64,000 nt of DNA, taken from contig JAVYIG010006863.1 in assembly GCA_035222895.1 (NCBI GenBank), positions 46,621-110,620 of the forward strand. Reading direction: 5' to 3'. Below, piece after piece: positions 12,302-20,499 of the stretch. The notes beneath the pieces were generated by a model. That model saw only the letters and a list, made by a program, of their open reading frames with translations. It was not told the origin of the DNA and ran no database searches. The DNA is from Strongylocentrotus droebachiensis. Lineage: Eukaryota > Echinodermata > Echinoidea > Camarodonta > Strongylocentrotidae. Every line of letters begins with the position of its first letter. Position 1 is the first letter of the stretch. Position numbers and translations under genes: made by a program.

Positions 12302-12730
12302 CTACATTTCACTAAAGTCAAGTAACACTGGTTCATGACCCATCTCCCTTGCAAACTTCATCATATCCTCTGGCGAGATGGCGGTGGAGGCTGTATTTAC
12401 CATAGGATGCCCAAACATCTTCTCATGGCCACCGTTGACTATGTCCGAGTCCAGTATGAACTTCACATCTCCGGCTTTGTCGTTGAAGATGGCAAAAGGG
12501 GTAACGCTACCCTGAGTGACCCCTAATTTCTCCTTCAGGATGGACTCGTCAGCAAGTCGAAGCCCTCCTGATGCGCCCACTTTTTTGCACAATGCGTTGA
12601 GCTGGATAGGTCTGTCATGAATGGCTGTGAGGAGGTACAGCCTTTTCTTCTTGTCTTTTACGAAGAGGTTTTTGCAGAATGCCCCTGTTAGATGCTGAAT
12701 GTGTGGCATCATGGCCTCCACAGTGAAAAC
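12302..12730 (-). CDS. PRORSD1: PRORSD1 exon 2
   Basis: Last coding exon, residues 40-181 of the product, carrying nearly the whole editing domain. It starts after a CTCTCAG acceptor with VFTVEAMMPH and ends LLDFSEM followed by TAG. The codon at 12721 is GTG (Val) inside the exon and not a start. Confidence 0.92.
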   Translation of the reverse strand, partial: VFTVEAMMPHIQHLTGAFCKNLFVKDKKKRLYLLTAIHDRPIQLNALCKKVGASGGLRLADESILKEKLGVTQGSVTPFAIFNDKAGDVKFILDSDIVNGGHEKMFGHPMVNTASTAISPEDMMKFAREMGHEPVLLDFSEM

Positions 12731-13702
12731 CTGAGAGGTATAAGATGGGAGTAGAAATTAACTGTGAGAACATTTTGCAAACATCACAAGTTAAAGCAAT
12801 TTTCTTTTTAATAATGAAATTGTGGTAAGACAATTGAGATTGAAAAATCATTTAATACCAGATACATTAACAATTATTAATATTAAAAATATCTAGGGAA
12901 ATGTTTGTATGTACATGTTTATAAGCTATGATCATTTTTATGACATTGAGTCCGGTTGAAATTGTCAATGGTAAGGGGCTCATTGTTTAAATTTGAATAT
13001 TTGTACCTACCGTTGTTGTCTAAAATATGTTATTATATAGACCTGTGTTTAAAATCATTGCATTAGAAATTTAGAAAATAAATCAATAAGGAAAGCGCAG
13101 TTTCTAAAAGAGTCAATTGAACAAAGTCTTGGTGGAGCAATCACTTGGAAAAAAAGGAATTATTTTAGTCAAGACGACAATATTAACAACAAGCATTTTT
13201 ATTTTTATTTTCCTAGCATTCATGCCACCTGACTCTCTTCTAACATACATCAGACTTTTCCCCTTCCCATCCCGGCAGTACATGTATGTACTCAACACCT
13301 GTTCACTCTACAGTATATAGTCTAGAAGTCTAGGTCTACTCTGCATTTTTTTAATAACTGGTGCAGTAATAGGTCCGCAGTAATATGACAATAAACTGCT
13401 GTAATTGGTTTGGTGTATTATAATTTACAGATTTTATTATCATTCAGACATTCAGTCTCGTCTAAACACCAAACAGTCAGAATATAGAAAACTGGAGAGA
13501 AAATCTGAGAGGCAGACAGGTTCTCGATGTAAGTCATAAATGATGACACTATTATACTATACGATCGGCAAGGCGTCTGTCTCACCTCAGGATGTTCTAA
13601 CGTCTCATGAACGATTCCTAGTCGGTCGAACTCGGCTATCAGCTCTTTCCTTCCCCCTTGAGCGTTGGTGGTACTCGCTGCTGAAGTATCTGTGCTCGCC
13701 AT
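12302..13702 (-). CDS. PRORSD1: Prolyl-tRNA synthetase associated domain protein (PRORSD1), stand-alone tRNA-editing domain
   Basis: Exon 1 is 13702-13586 (39 codons) and exon 2 is 12730-12302 (142 codons plus TAG). The junction is GAG|GTGAG ... CTCAG|GTTTTC in phase 0 and restores EHPEVFTVEAMMPHIQHLTG, the hallmark N-terminal segment of the family. The 181-residue product is a little longer than the roughly 170 residues usual for animal PRORSD1. Family members are free-standing versions of the prolyl-tRNA synthetase INS editing domain (YbaK/ProXp-ala), which in bacteria hydrolyse mischarged tRNA such as Ala-tRNAPro. The segment KNLFVKDKKK (from K59) matches the region holding the active-site Lys-Asn pair of ProXp-ala, and GGHEKMFGHP (about 139-148) matches the conserved substrate-pocket loop. 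The chosen ATG has a strong context (AACATGG). A weaker in-frame ATG lies 26 codons upstream. Activity in animals is inferred from the family. Confidence 0.93.
13586..13702 (-). CDS. PRORSD1: PRORSD1 exon 1
   Basis: First coding exon, residues 1-39, beginning with a low-complexity Ser/Thr/Ala stretch (MASTDTSAASTTNAQGG) and ending in LEHPE before a GTGAGA donor. The frame is open upstream to another ATG at 13780, which would add 26 residues rich in Arg, Ser and aromatics with no acidic residue. Confidence 0.88.
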
Positions 13703-13785
13703 GTTGAACTTCTGAAACCTAAAACTAAAAGTGTAGTAACGAACTCGAAAGACATGCGCCAAAGAATGCAAGGAAGACATCAACA

Positions 13786-13845
13786 CACCAACGCGCCAAC
13801 AACCAATGCGCCGATATTACGTAATGTGCCAACGCACCACCGTGG
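13786..13845 (-). promoter_or_regulatory. Probable proximal promoter of PRORSD1
   Basis: Just upstream of the coding exon, CpG-containing sequence repeats GCGCCAA/GCGCCGA (near 13757, 13792 and 13809), carries a CCAAT box at 13803-13807 and a perfect palindrome ATTACGTAAT at 13816-13825, which matches the TTACGTAA core of PAR/CEBP-type bZIP sites. No TATA box is evident. Function is inferred from position and motifs. Confidence 0.4.
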
Positions 13846-13849
13846 TCGT

Positions 13850-14280
13850 TTTGTCATCGTATACACATAGCTGCATTACTATCCTGGCTGTGTATTAAAA
13901 ACTGTGCTATTGATTCTCAATATTTCAAATACCACTGTACAAAACTCAACTAATTTCACTAAAAATCGGTACTTTAGTGACGATTGGTGACACCTTAATA
14001 ACAGTAAAATATAATTTTTCAACTTTCCGATGTTAGAAAGAATAATTTAAAAATTCAAATTGTGAGTCTACTGTCAAACTTCCCAATCAGCCGCATCGGT
14101 ATTATTGTGTGCATTTGTTTGTTGTGAGTGTACTGACTATTTATGTATACAAATGCTGCCTATTTACATATATTGCAGTGCTAAAGGTCAATACGCATTA
14201 GCATTGACTCTCTATGCTTTAGCTGGAGTGGCTCTTAGCCACTGAAGAGGTCAGTGCTCGTACCGCATATAAATAAAGAC
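13850..14280. other. No gene seen
   Basis: AT-rich intergenic sequence upstream of PRORSD1 with no coding exon or recognisable repeat ends. Confidence 0.45.
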
Positions 14281-14284
14281 AGGT

Positions 14285-14530
14285 AGATTTTTCAAAACGT
14301 ATAATAATAATAATAATTATCATCATTATCATCATCATCATCATCATCACCATGATAATAATAAAACAAATTATGATAATAATGAGAATGATAATGATCA
14401 AAATTATAATAATCATAATAATAATAACAAGAATATATTGATAATAATAATAAGTATGATAATAATAATAATGATAATTATACATGTATTCATAATCATC
14501 ATAATGAAGATAATAATAAAAACAATGATT
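14285..14530. repeat. AT-rich trinucleotide repeat tract
   Basis: Degenerate (ATA/AAT)n and (ATC)n repeats over about 240 bp. The Ile/Tyr/Met-rich open frames on both strands are translations of this tract. Confidence 0.85.
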
Positions 14531-14639
14531 AATTATCAAATTTGTACAGAATATAATGACACGTTTGATATAACACTAGTGAAATTGAATCTCACCAATG
14601 ATTACAAGTATTTAAACAAAACAAAAAGAAATATAAATG

Positions 14640-15230
14640 TTACAGGTAGTGGCCCTTTTACTTTGAGAAGTGCCCCTATCTAATAAATAGCAATTTACCC
14701 CTGTCATTAGTGCTCTTTTTCCCATGCAATGAGTGGCCTATTTCTGTGCGAAATTTGCCCCATTCATCTCAATTACGTACTTACTTGAGTACTTTTCTCA
14801 CGAATGTATAGGCCTACTCCTTTTCCTTATGGTAAGTAGTAAGCAGGCGCGTACGCAGGGGGGGGGGGGGGGGGGGGGGGGGGGTTGGGGGGTTAACCCC
14901 CCCTTGGTATTTATATGTGTGTTAACCCCCCTAACCCCCCCCCCCCTTTGGGTGACCTAAAAAAGGTGACCCTACCCCCCCCCCCCCCCCAACGGAGCAA
15001 AATGTCAAATTTTCAAATTTCGAGACCAAAAAAAAGAGAAAAAAGTGTCCTCTTACCCCCCCCCCCCCCCCGCTTATTCAGCGGTTGGCTGAGTCGTTGC
15101 GAAATTTTCGGCCCGATTTAAAAATGTTAACCCCCCCCCCCCCCCCCCACCCCTTGAAAAAATCCTGCGTACGCGCCTGGTAGTAAGTACCCCCCTTTTA
15201 CCTTGTGCCATATTATGTGCCATGAGTAAA
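14640..15230. repeat. Degenerate GTGCCCCTTTT-type tandem array, split by a MITE
   Basis: Units such as AGTGGCCCTTTTACTTTGAG, AAGTGCCCCTATC and AGTGCTCTTTTTCCC recur every 25-35 bp at 14645-14843 and continue at 15180-15230. They resemble the arms of the foldback element at 17050-18548. The hAT-like element at 14844-15179 is inserted in this array. Confidence 0.6.
14844..15179. mobile_element. hAT-like MITE with poly-G/C runs (copy 2)
   Basis: Perfect 16-bp terminal inverted repeats, CAGGCGCGTACGCAGG and CCTGCGTACGCGCCTG, flanked by identical 8-bp duplications GTAGTAAG (14836-14843 and 15180-15187). The interior is dominated by G and C runs up to about 24 nt with GGTTAACCCCCC motifs. It has no coding capacity. 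The first bases CAGGCGCG match copy 1 at 789, so both belong to one hAT-like group. The identical ends suggest a recent insertion. Confidence 0.88.
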
Positions 15231-15595
15231 AAAAAGATAAGTTAATAAAAACTCTAGTAATACTAACGCGGAATAGAAATATAAGTGAATGGGGTGTAAT
15301 GTTAAATAGCAAGACGCGTATACATTATGTGGCAGTATAGAGGAAAGCACTATGAAATTAACATAATATAACCGAATATTTGCTGCAATTGTATAAATTA
15401 AGCCTCACCCACCTGCAAAGCCACTTGTCGGCCCGTTTTAGTATTTAAAGACTTACGATTAGTCTCAACTTATTTGCGATTGATATAAATCGCAACTATA
15501 ATAACATTAATTGTACCTAAGCAATCTTGCGATTGATAAGAGGGCTTGTGATTGATTCGGATGAATCGAAACTCTTTTATAAGAGGGGTATTTAA
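15231..15595. other. No gene seen
   Basis: Short AT-rich intergenic interval between repeats. GCGATTGAT-like words recur at 15475-15560, without a clear unit. Confidence 0.4.
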
Positions 15596-15597
15596 TA

Positions 15598-15778
15598 TTA
15601 AGAAGAAGAAGATGATGAAGCCTGAAGAAAAACGACTCGAAGAAGAAAAAGGAGGAGAAAAAGAAGAAGAAGAAGAAGAAGAAAAAGAAGATGGAAAAAG
15701 AAGATGATGGTGAAAAAGAAGAAGAAGATGAAAGAGGAAGAGGGGTAGAGAAGGAGGACAAGTTGAAGAATAAGAACT
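15598..15778. repeat. Second polypurine (GAA-rich) tract
   Basis: About 180 bp of GAAGAAG and GATGATG units, nearly all purine on the plus strand, similar in composition to 1257-1535. Minus-strand open frames of Phe, Ser and Leu here are not genes. Confidence 0.85.
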
Positions 15779-15807
15779 AAAACAAAAATCAATAAAATAT
15801 GCCTTTT

Positions 15808-15870
15808 TACAGATAATAATAATAATAATAATTCGGTGCTTATAAAGCGCTTTCCACCGAAGTCTCTATT
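15808..15870 (-). mobile_element. Fragment of a retroelement tail
   Basis: (AAT)n is followed by TTCGGTGCTTATAAAGCGC on the plus strand. Read on the minus strand this is an AAAGCGC...TATAAGCACC...(ATT)n tail, a diverged relative of the segments at 11285 and 35023. Confidence 0.45.
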
Positions 15871-16131
15871 AAAGCAACATCAGATATGATGATAATACAG
15901 GTTTATAGTTCCTTTCATTCGTAGTAATGGCTGTTTCTCATCATCAATGACAAAGTCAAATAAAAGTCTTGCTTTTGTCCCAAACTCAGATACTAGTAGG
16001 CCTAAAGTCTATATTTTTAATTCAACAAGAGATGTAATTACAAATTAGGCATACCGCTGATTAATATTCAAAATGAAAATGTGATACGTCTTCTTCAAAG
16101 AATCCACAGTTGTATACCAAGGATTCTCTGG

Positions 16132-16718
16132 CAGCCGCGTAGCCAGGGGGGCGGTGGGGGCGGTCGCCCCCCCCCCCCAAAAAAAAAAAATTATAAAAAA
16201 AGAGAAGGAAGAAAGAAAGAGGACGTAGGAAGAAAAAGGATTAAGAGTCGAGAACGGTACAACGAATCGTCTTCTTTCTCTAATAACTAATGAAACATCA
16301 AAGCTTCTGCGCTTTGCGCTGGAGGGGGGGGGGAACTGAATTCAGGTAAGGGTTTAGACTCGAGAACGGTTCAACGCACCGTCTTCTTTCTCTAATAACT
16401 TATGAAACGTCAAAGCTTCCGCGCTACGCGCGGAGGAAGGGGAACTTGATTCAAACAAAGATTAAGCGTCGCGAACGGTACAACGAATCGTCTTCTTTTT
16501 CTCTAATAATTTAATGAAACGTCAATAGAAACTGAGTTTAGACATGGATTAAGAGTCGAGAAAGGCACAACGAATCGTCTTCTTTCTCTAATAATTTAAT
16601 GAAATGTCAATGAATAATGAAACTCCCCCTCCCTGCTTCACCCCCTACGGAGCGCGCTTCGTACCGTTTCGCGTGCTCACTACCGCCCCCTAAAATAATT
16701 ATCATAGCTACGCGCTTG
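16132..16718. mobile_element. hAT-like MITE with four internal ~85-110-bp tandem repeats (copy 3)
   Basis: The ends CAGCCGCGTAGC and GCTACGCGCTTG are inverted repeats with two mismatches and are flanked by identical 8-bp duplications TTCTCTGG (16124-16131 and 16719-16726). After a G/C run of the same kind as copies 1 and 2, the 587-bp element contains four direct repeats (from about 16240, 16350, 16460 and 16550). Each has a GTCGAGAACGGTACAACGAA-type start, CGTCTTCTTTCTCTAATAA and ATGAAACGTCAA. No transposase is encoded. Confidence 0.85.
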
Positions 16719-16759
16719 TTCTCTGGCTGTTGGGTACTAGTTCGAAAATGCTCTGACAA

Positions 16760-16885
16760 CTAAAAAAAAAAAAAGCAACACAGAGGAACAAGCAAAAACC
16801 AAACAACAAAACAAAGCTAAAACCAAACAACAAAACAAAGCAAAACAAACAAGCAAACAAACAACAAAAACAAAATAATAAGAAG
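16760..16885. repeat. CAAA-rich simple repeat
   Basis: A long A/C-only stretch of (CAAA)n, (CAAAA)n and AAGCAAACAAAC units following a poly-A run at 16760-16773. The minus-strand Phe/Cys/Leu frame across it is an artefact. Confidence 0.8.
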
Positions 16886-16997
16886 AAGGTCAGCACTACT
16901 GAGTTGCCCCACCCCCGATCCGCACAAATCCGCTAAGAACCAACCTAACCAAAGTTTAGAGCGCCATCTTGCGATCATGAATTTCCCCTTGCTTGCT

Positions 16998-17045
16998 CTC
17001 TCTCTCTCTCTCTCGCTCTCTCTCTCTCTCTTTCCCTCCCTCTAT
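16998..17045. repeat. CT microsatellite
   Basis: (CT)n with one CG interruption, running into pyrimidine-rich sequence at the left edge of the foldback element. Confidence 0.9.
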
Positions 17046-17049
17046 CTAC

Positions 17050-18548
17050 TTCTGATAATAAGCCCTATTCAAATCTGAGAGGTGCCCATTTTCTTTGACA
17101 AATAGCCCTTTTCCTTTTTAGAGCCCTTTTCCCTTCTCGTAAATGCCCCTTTTCACCTCTGATAAATGCCCTATTTACCCTATCGGAATCTCATAAGGGC
17201 AGCTTTCATCACTTGTAATTGCCCTCTTTTAGATAAAGAAGTGCCCCATTCACATCTGATAATTGCCCCTTATCAAATCTGAGAGGTGCCCGTTTTACTT
17301 TGGCAAGTGCCCTTTTCCTTGGTAATAATTCCCCCTTCCCCTTTTAATAAGTGCCCCTTTCTCTTTTCAATAAAAGCCCTCTTCCCTTTCTCATAAATGC
17401 CCCTTTTCACCTCTGATGGTCAGTGCCCCTTTTTACTTTAACATGTGCTTTTTTTCTTTTTCAACAAGTGTCATTTTCCCTTCTAATAAGTGCCCCTTTT
17501 TCCTTTCTCCACTGAACATGCGCCCCTAATTTAACGCGACTAAGAGCAACATTTTTCTTCTATTTTCACCAAAGCTTGTTCATTACGCTCGCTTGCATTT
17601 TTAGTTGATATAATTCTGTTACTTATTAAAGGCCTTTTGAACAGTCTCTTATAAGATGTAATTTTTTTCACTGCGACCTCACAAATCTTACTTTTTTGTT
17701 GATGAATCACCTTCTTGCCCTGGGGCGGCGGAGCGTCTTCCAAAGTGTGGGGGGGCACCAACAATAAAAGGGCAATTTCTGAAAAAGGGGGCACCTACAA
17801 AGGGAAACCTCAAAAAGGATAAGCACCATTTAGACATTGGTAATTTTGGTCACATATACCCGTACATCGTCATGATTTCGATTACAGAAACAGGGATGAA
17901 ATCAATATTTGTTTCTCTCCTTTATACGTGGTACAAAATACTGCATACTTGCAGTTGGGTGTGATGTTAGGACTGGTGAGTTCGCAGTGCGAAGAATTAC
18001 ATAGATCTGATAAAGAGCACCCAAAGAAAAAACACTGATGAGTTTTTAACACAATGTCTAGGGAAAATTAAATAAGAAGTGGCTCTAATTCGCTTTGAAT
18101 TAGGGGCGCATGCTGTGGAAAAAGGAGAAGTAGGTACTTATCAGAAGGGAAAAGGATATCAGAAAAGAAAAGGTGCATGACGTGTCAAAGTGAATAAAAA
18201 GGGCAATCGTATCAGGGGTGAAAATGGGGCACTTCTTGCACCTGGAAAAGGACACTCAACAGGAATGCAAAGGCACCTGTGAGAATGGTAATGGGGAATC
18301 TGTTAAAGGGAAAGGGCACCTACACATTTTAATAGGGGCATTTATCATTTATCAGATGTAAAAAGGGGCATTTTGAAAATGTTATAAAGGGGAAGGGGTC
18401 GTATAAAAAAGGATAAGGGGCACTTATCTGAACGAAATATGGTACTTATGAGAAAGGAAAAGGGGCACGTGTCAAAATAAAAGAGGCACTTATCAGAGGT
18501 GAAAAGTGGCATTTAAGAGAAAGTGAATGGGGTTATTATTAAAAAGGA
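17050..18548. mobile_element. Foldback (TU-like) element with tandem-repeat arms
   Basis: The left arm (about 17050-17550) is a degenerate tandem array with a unit of about 28 bp around AAGTGCCCCTTTTCCCTTTT. The right arm (about 18085-18548) is the same array inverted, AAAAGGGGCACTTATCAGAG. At the inner boundary CATGCGCCCCTAATTT on the left is mirrored by GAATTAGGGGCGCATG on the right. At the outer boundary TGATAATAAGCCC is mirrored by GGGGTTATTATT. The centre carries a further short purine-rich patch (17745-17850) and no convincing gene. Sea urchin TU and Drosophila FB foldback elements share this plan of inverted arms made of short tandem repeats; the assignment is by architecture only. Confidence 0.7.
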
Positions 18549-18559
18549 AAATTGATCAC

Positions 18560-18704
18560 ATCGTGGTTACTTCCTCTCACGCGCGGATATGATACGCGTT
18601 CGTAATGCTGTTTGTACGTGCATAATTACCGTACGTAATTTATTCGATATTTATGAAGAGGTGGATGTTGCGGTTCGAATTTGATGGTTCTTGCTCATGT
18701 GAAT
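18560..18704 (+). promoter_or_regulatory. CpG-rich segment ending in a strong splice donor; candidate DLGAP promoter/first exon
   Basis: Directly after the foldback element the sequence becomes CpG-rich (CACGCGCGG, ATACGCGTTCG, ACCGTACG) and ends at GTGAAT|GTAAGT, a near-consensus donor at 18705. This could be the first non-coding exon of the DLGAP gene. If spliced to 24413, the short ATG frame starting at 18652 meets a TGA at the junction, so the exon would be untranslated or carry a small upstream frame. Only position and composition support this. Confidence 0.22.
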
Positions 18705-19133
18705 GTAAGTAGATAATATTTTTGTTAGAGTATATGAATTTGGTTTTGTTACATATAATTATTATGAGATTGTACCTGATTAACTTAGTGTAGAAATGAG
18801 TTTCGGTAAGGGTTTCATTTTGAACATGAAACAGTTAATATGGCTGATGTGGAATTAGGATCCGGCCCGTAGATGGCTGTGCTATATAGCGATAGCCTAT
18901 GCGGCAGCTCAGCAAGCCGGTGTCGGTGCCCTTTGCATTTGGCATGCTGCTCTGCGCTGCTAGCTACTGCTACTGCTAGCTTAGCTTGCTTCATGGGCAT
19001 GGGCTATACAGCTAGTATACTACTCTCGACTATAACAGTCTATAGCCTAAGTAATTAAGTATGCTGTTAATTTTATGTATAACTATGAAGTATGATGTTG
19101 AATCAACGGGCATGATGGGTGGCCTATATGAAG

Positions 19134-19763
19134 GGGTGACCAAAGTTCGCGGACATTTTAGAACAGCTTACAAAATGTGATATTCGATCTATGATGTCTC
19201 ATATTCTACACAAATTTATTTATTTAAATTATTACCAAATGGACGGCAAAGTTTTTTACTACAGATTGATGGAACTACAAAATTTATCGTCGAAGGATTT
19301 CGGAGATATCGCGATCTAAAAATTCGATGTTCGATCGTGTGTGCGCGCTGCATCTAAAAAAGTCATAAAAAGAACGAGACCTAACTTCACGCACGGGGAT
19401 TTACAGTTGATTTATCAAAAAATGTGATCCATCAAAAATAAGGTAATATCATAATTTGCAAGGCAATATATCATACAATCAGTTGGTACCACTTTTTACT
19501 TACAATTTTGAGGAAATATGCTCTCAAATTGAAGATTTTCTGACCCTTATCGGTAAATTGATAATTTTTCGGAACGGACGCAAAAGATGGCAAAATTTGC
19601 CTATCTTTTGTCTATATCTTCACAATTTCGTACTCAATTCCAAAGAAAATTTCAGGTTCGAGTAGTTTTATGTTCCTCTTTCCATTGGTGATATCAGATT
19701 TTCGAAATCTTACTGATTTTTTGAGATAGCGAACTTAGGTCACGCGCGAACTTTGGTCACACC
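19134..19763. mobile_element. MITE with GTGACCAAAGTTCGCG ends
   Basis: A perfect 16-bp inverted repeat, GTGACCAAAGTTCGCG (19136-19151) and CGCGAACTTTGGTCAC (19745-19760), bounds about 630 bp. The interior is richer in CpG words (GATATCGCGATC, GTGTGCGCGCTGC) than its surroundings and has no transposase. A second GGTCACGCGCGAAC motif next to the right end suggests the repeat is longer but diverged. No clear target duplication was found. Confidence 0.65.
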
Positions 19764-19879
19764 ACCATACAATCTAAATCATGTCTGTGTCTGCGTCCCA
19801 AAGGCTAAGGCCTAACTAAGTTTATCTAACTAAGATCTGACTTGAAATGCAGAAGTACCGGTAGTATTAGTAGTGGTAC

Positions 19880-20300
19880 ATTTGTTTTCCTCTATACGCG
19901 GACAAAATGCGTCCTAAAAATAAGGATCGTCCACATTTTTGCAGATTTTTTTTTTCTGCAGGTTTTGGGTTCCTGATCAGGGCGCTGGCGATGCGAAAAA
20001 CGGATTCCGCGTAATAAATACACCCAGTTCACTAATCACTGTCTACTTTTATATTATGGGTTGTCCATCTTCCCAAGGATTAATCGCTCATAGACAGTGA
20101 AAGTCCCTGTACAAAGTCAATGAAAAATGCATTGACAAGATATCACGCAATCCTTTTTCGCATTGCCAAGGCACGGATCGGAAATTGGAATCATCAGCAA
20201 AAATGTGGAAGATCCTTATTTTTGCAGATGCCTTTGTCAGGTTTTACGAAGACGGTCCTCGTTTGTAGGGAACGATCCTTATTCTCTGACCAGCGCCCCT
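19880..20300. mobile_element. Nested foldback/inverted-repeat structure
   Basis: Successive blocks on the left, TAAGGATCGTCCACATTTTT, GGCGATGCGAAAAACGGATT and CACTGTCTA, are mirrored in order on the right by TAGACAGTG, AATCCTTTTTCGCATTGCC and AAAAATGTGGAAGATCCTTA. The arms are imperfect, about 100 bp, and meet near 20070. A further GGGCGCTGG / CCAGCGCCC pair extends the relation to about 20300. Open frames inside are not recognisable. It is probably a diverged non-autonomous DNA element. Confidence 0.6.
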
Positions 20301-20430
20301 ACTGCTTATGCCAAATAATATTTTGTAAGAGTAAATGATATATCATGTGCCAAAAACAAAAGTCTTAATCTCTTATCCAAATTCAACTTTGTCTTCAACT
20401 TTCAAGAGTAAGTTTAGATCAAATTGTTGG

Positions 20431-20496
20431 TCTCTTTCGTTTGTTAGCCTCTTATTTGGGTAGAATCAGCTCCTCTCTTTAGAGACAGAAGCCGAC
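20431..20496 (-). mobile_element. Fragment of the 8191-8443 MITE family
   Basis: TCTCTTTCGTTTGTTAGCCT followed by CTTATTTGGGTAG and CTCTCTTTAGAGA matches, in reverse orientation, the segment at about 8250-8325 including half of the inner palindrome. The arms have decayed and no terminal repeats are seen. Confidence 0.6.
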
Positions 20497-20499
20497 CAA

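Noticed and set aside
12335-12526. Plus-strand open frame inside PRORSD1 exon 2
   Set aside because: It is an antisense shadow of the conserved coding exon.
14219-14683. Ile/Tyr/Met-rich open frames on both strands
   Set aside because: They are translations of ATA/ATC trinucleotide repeats.
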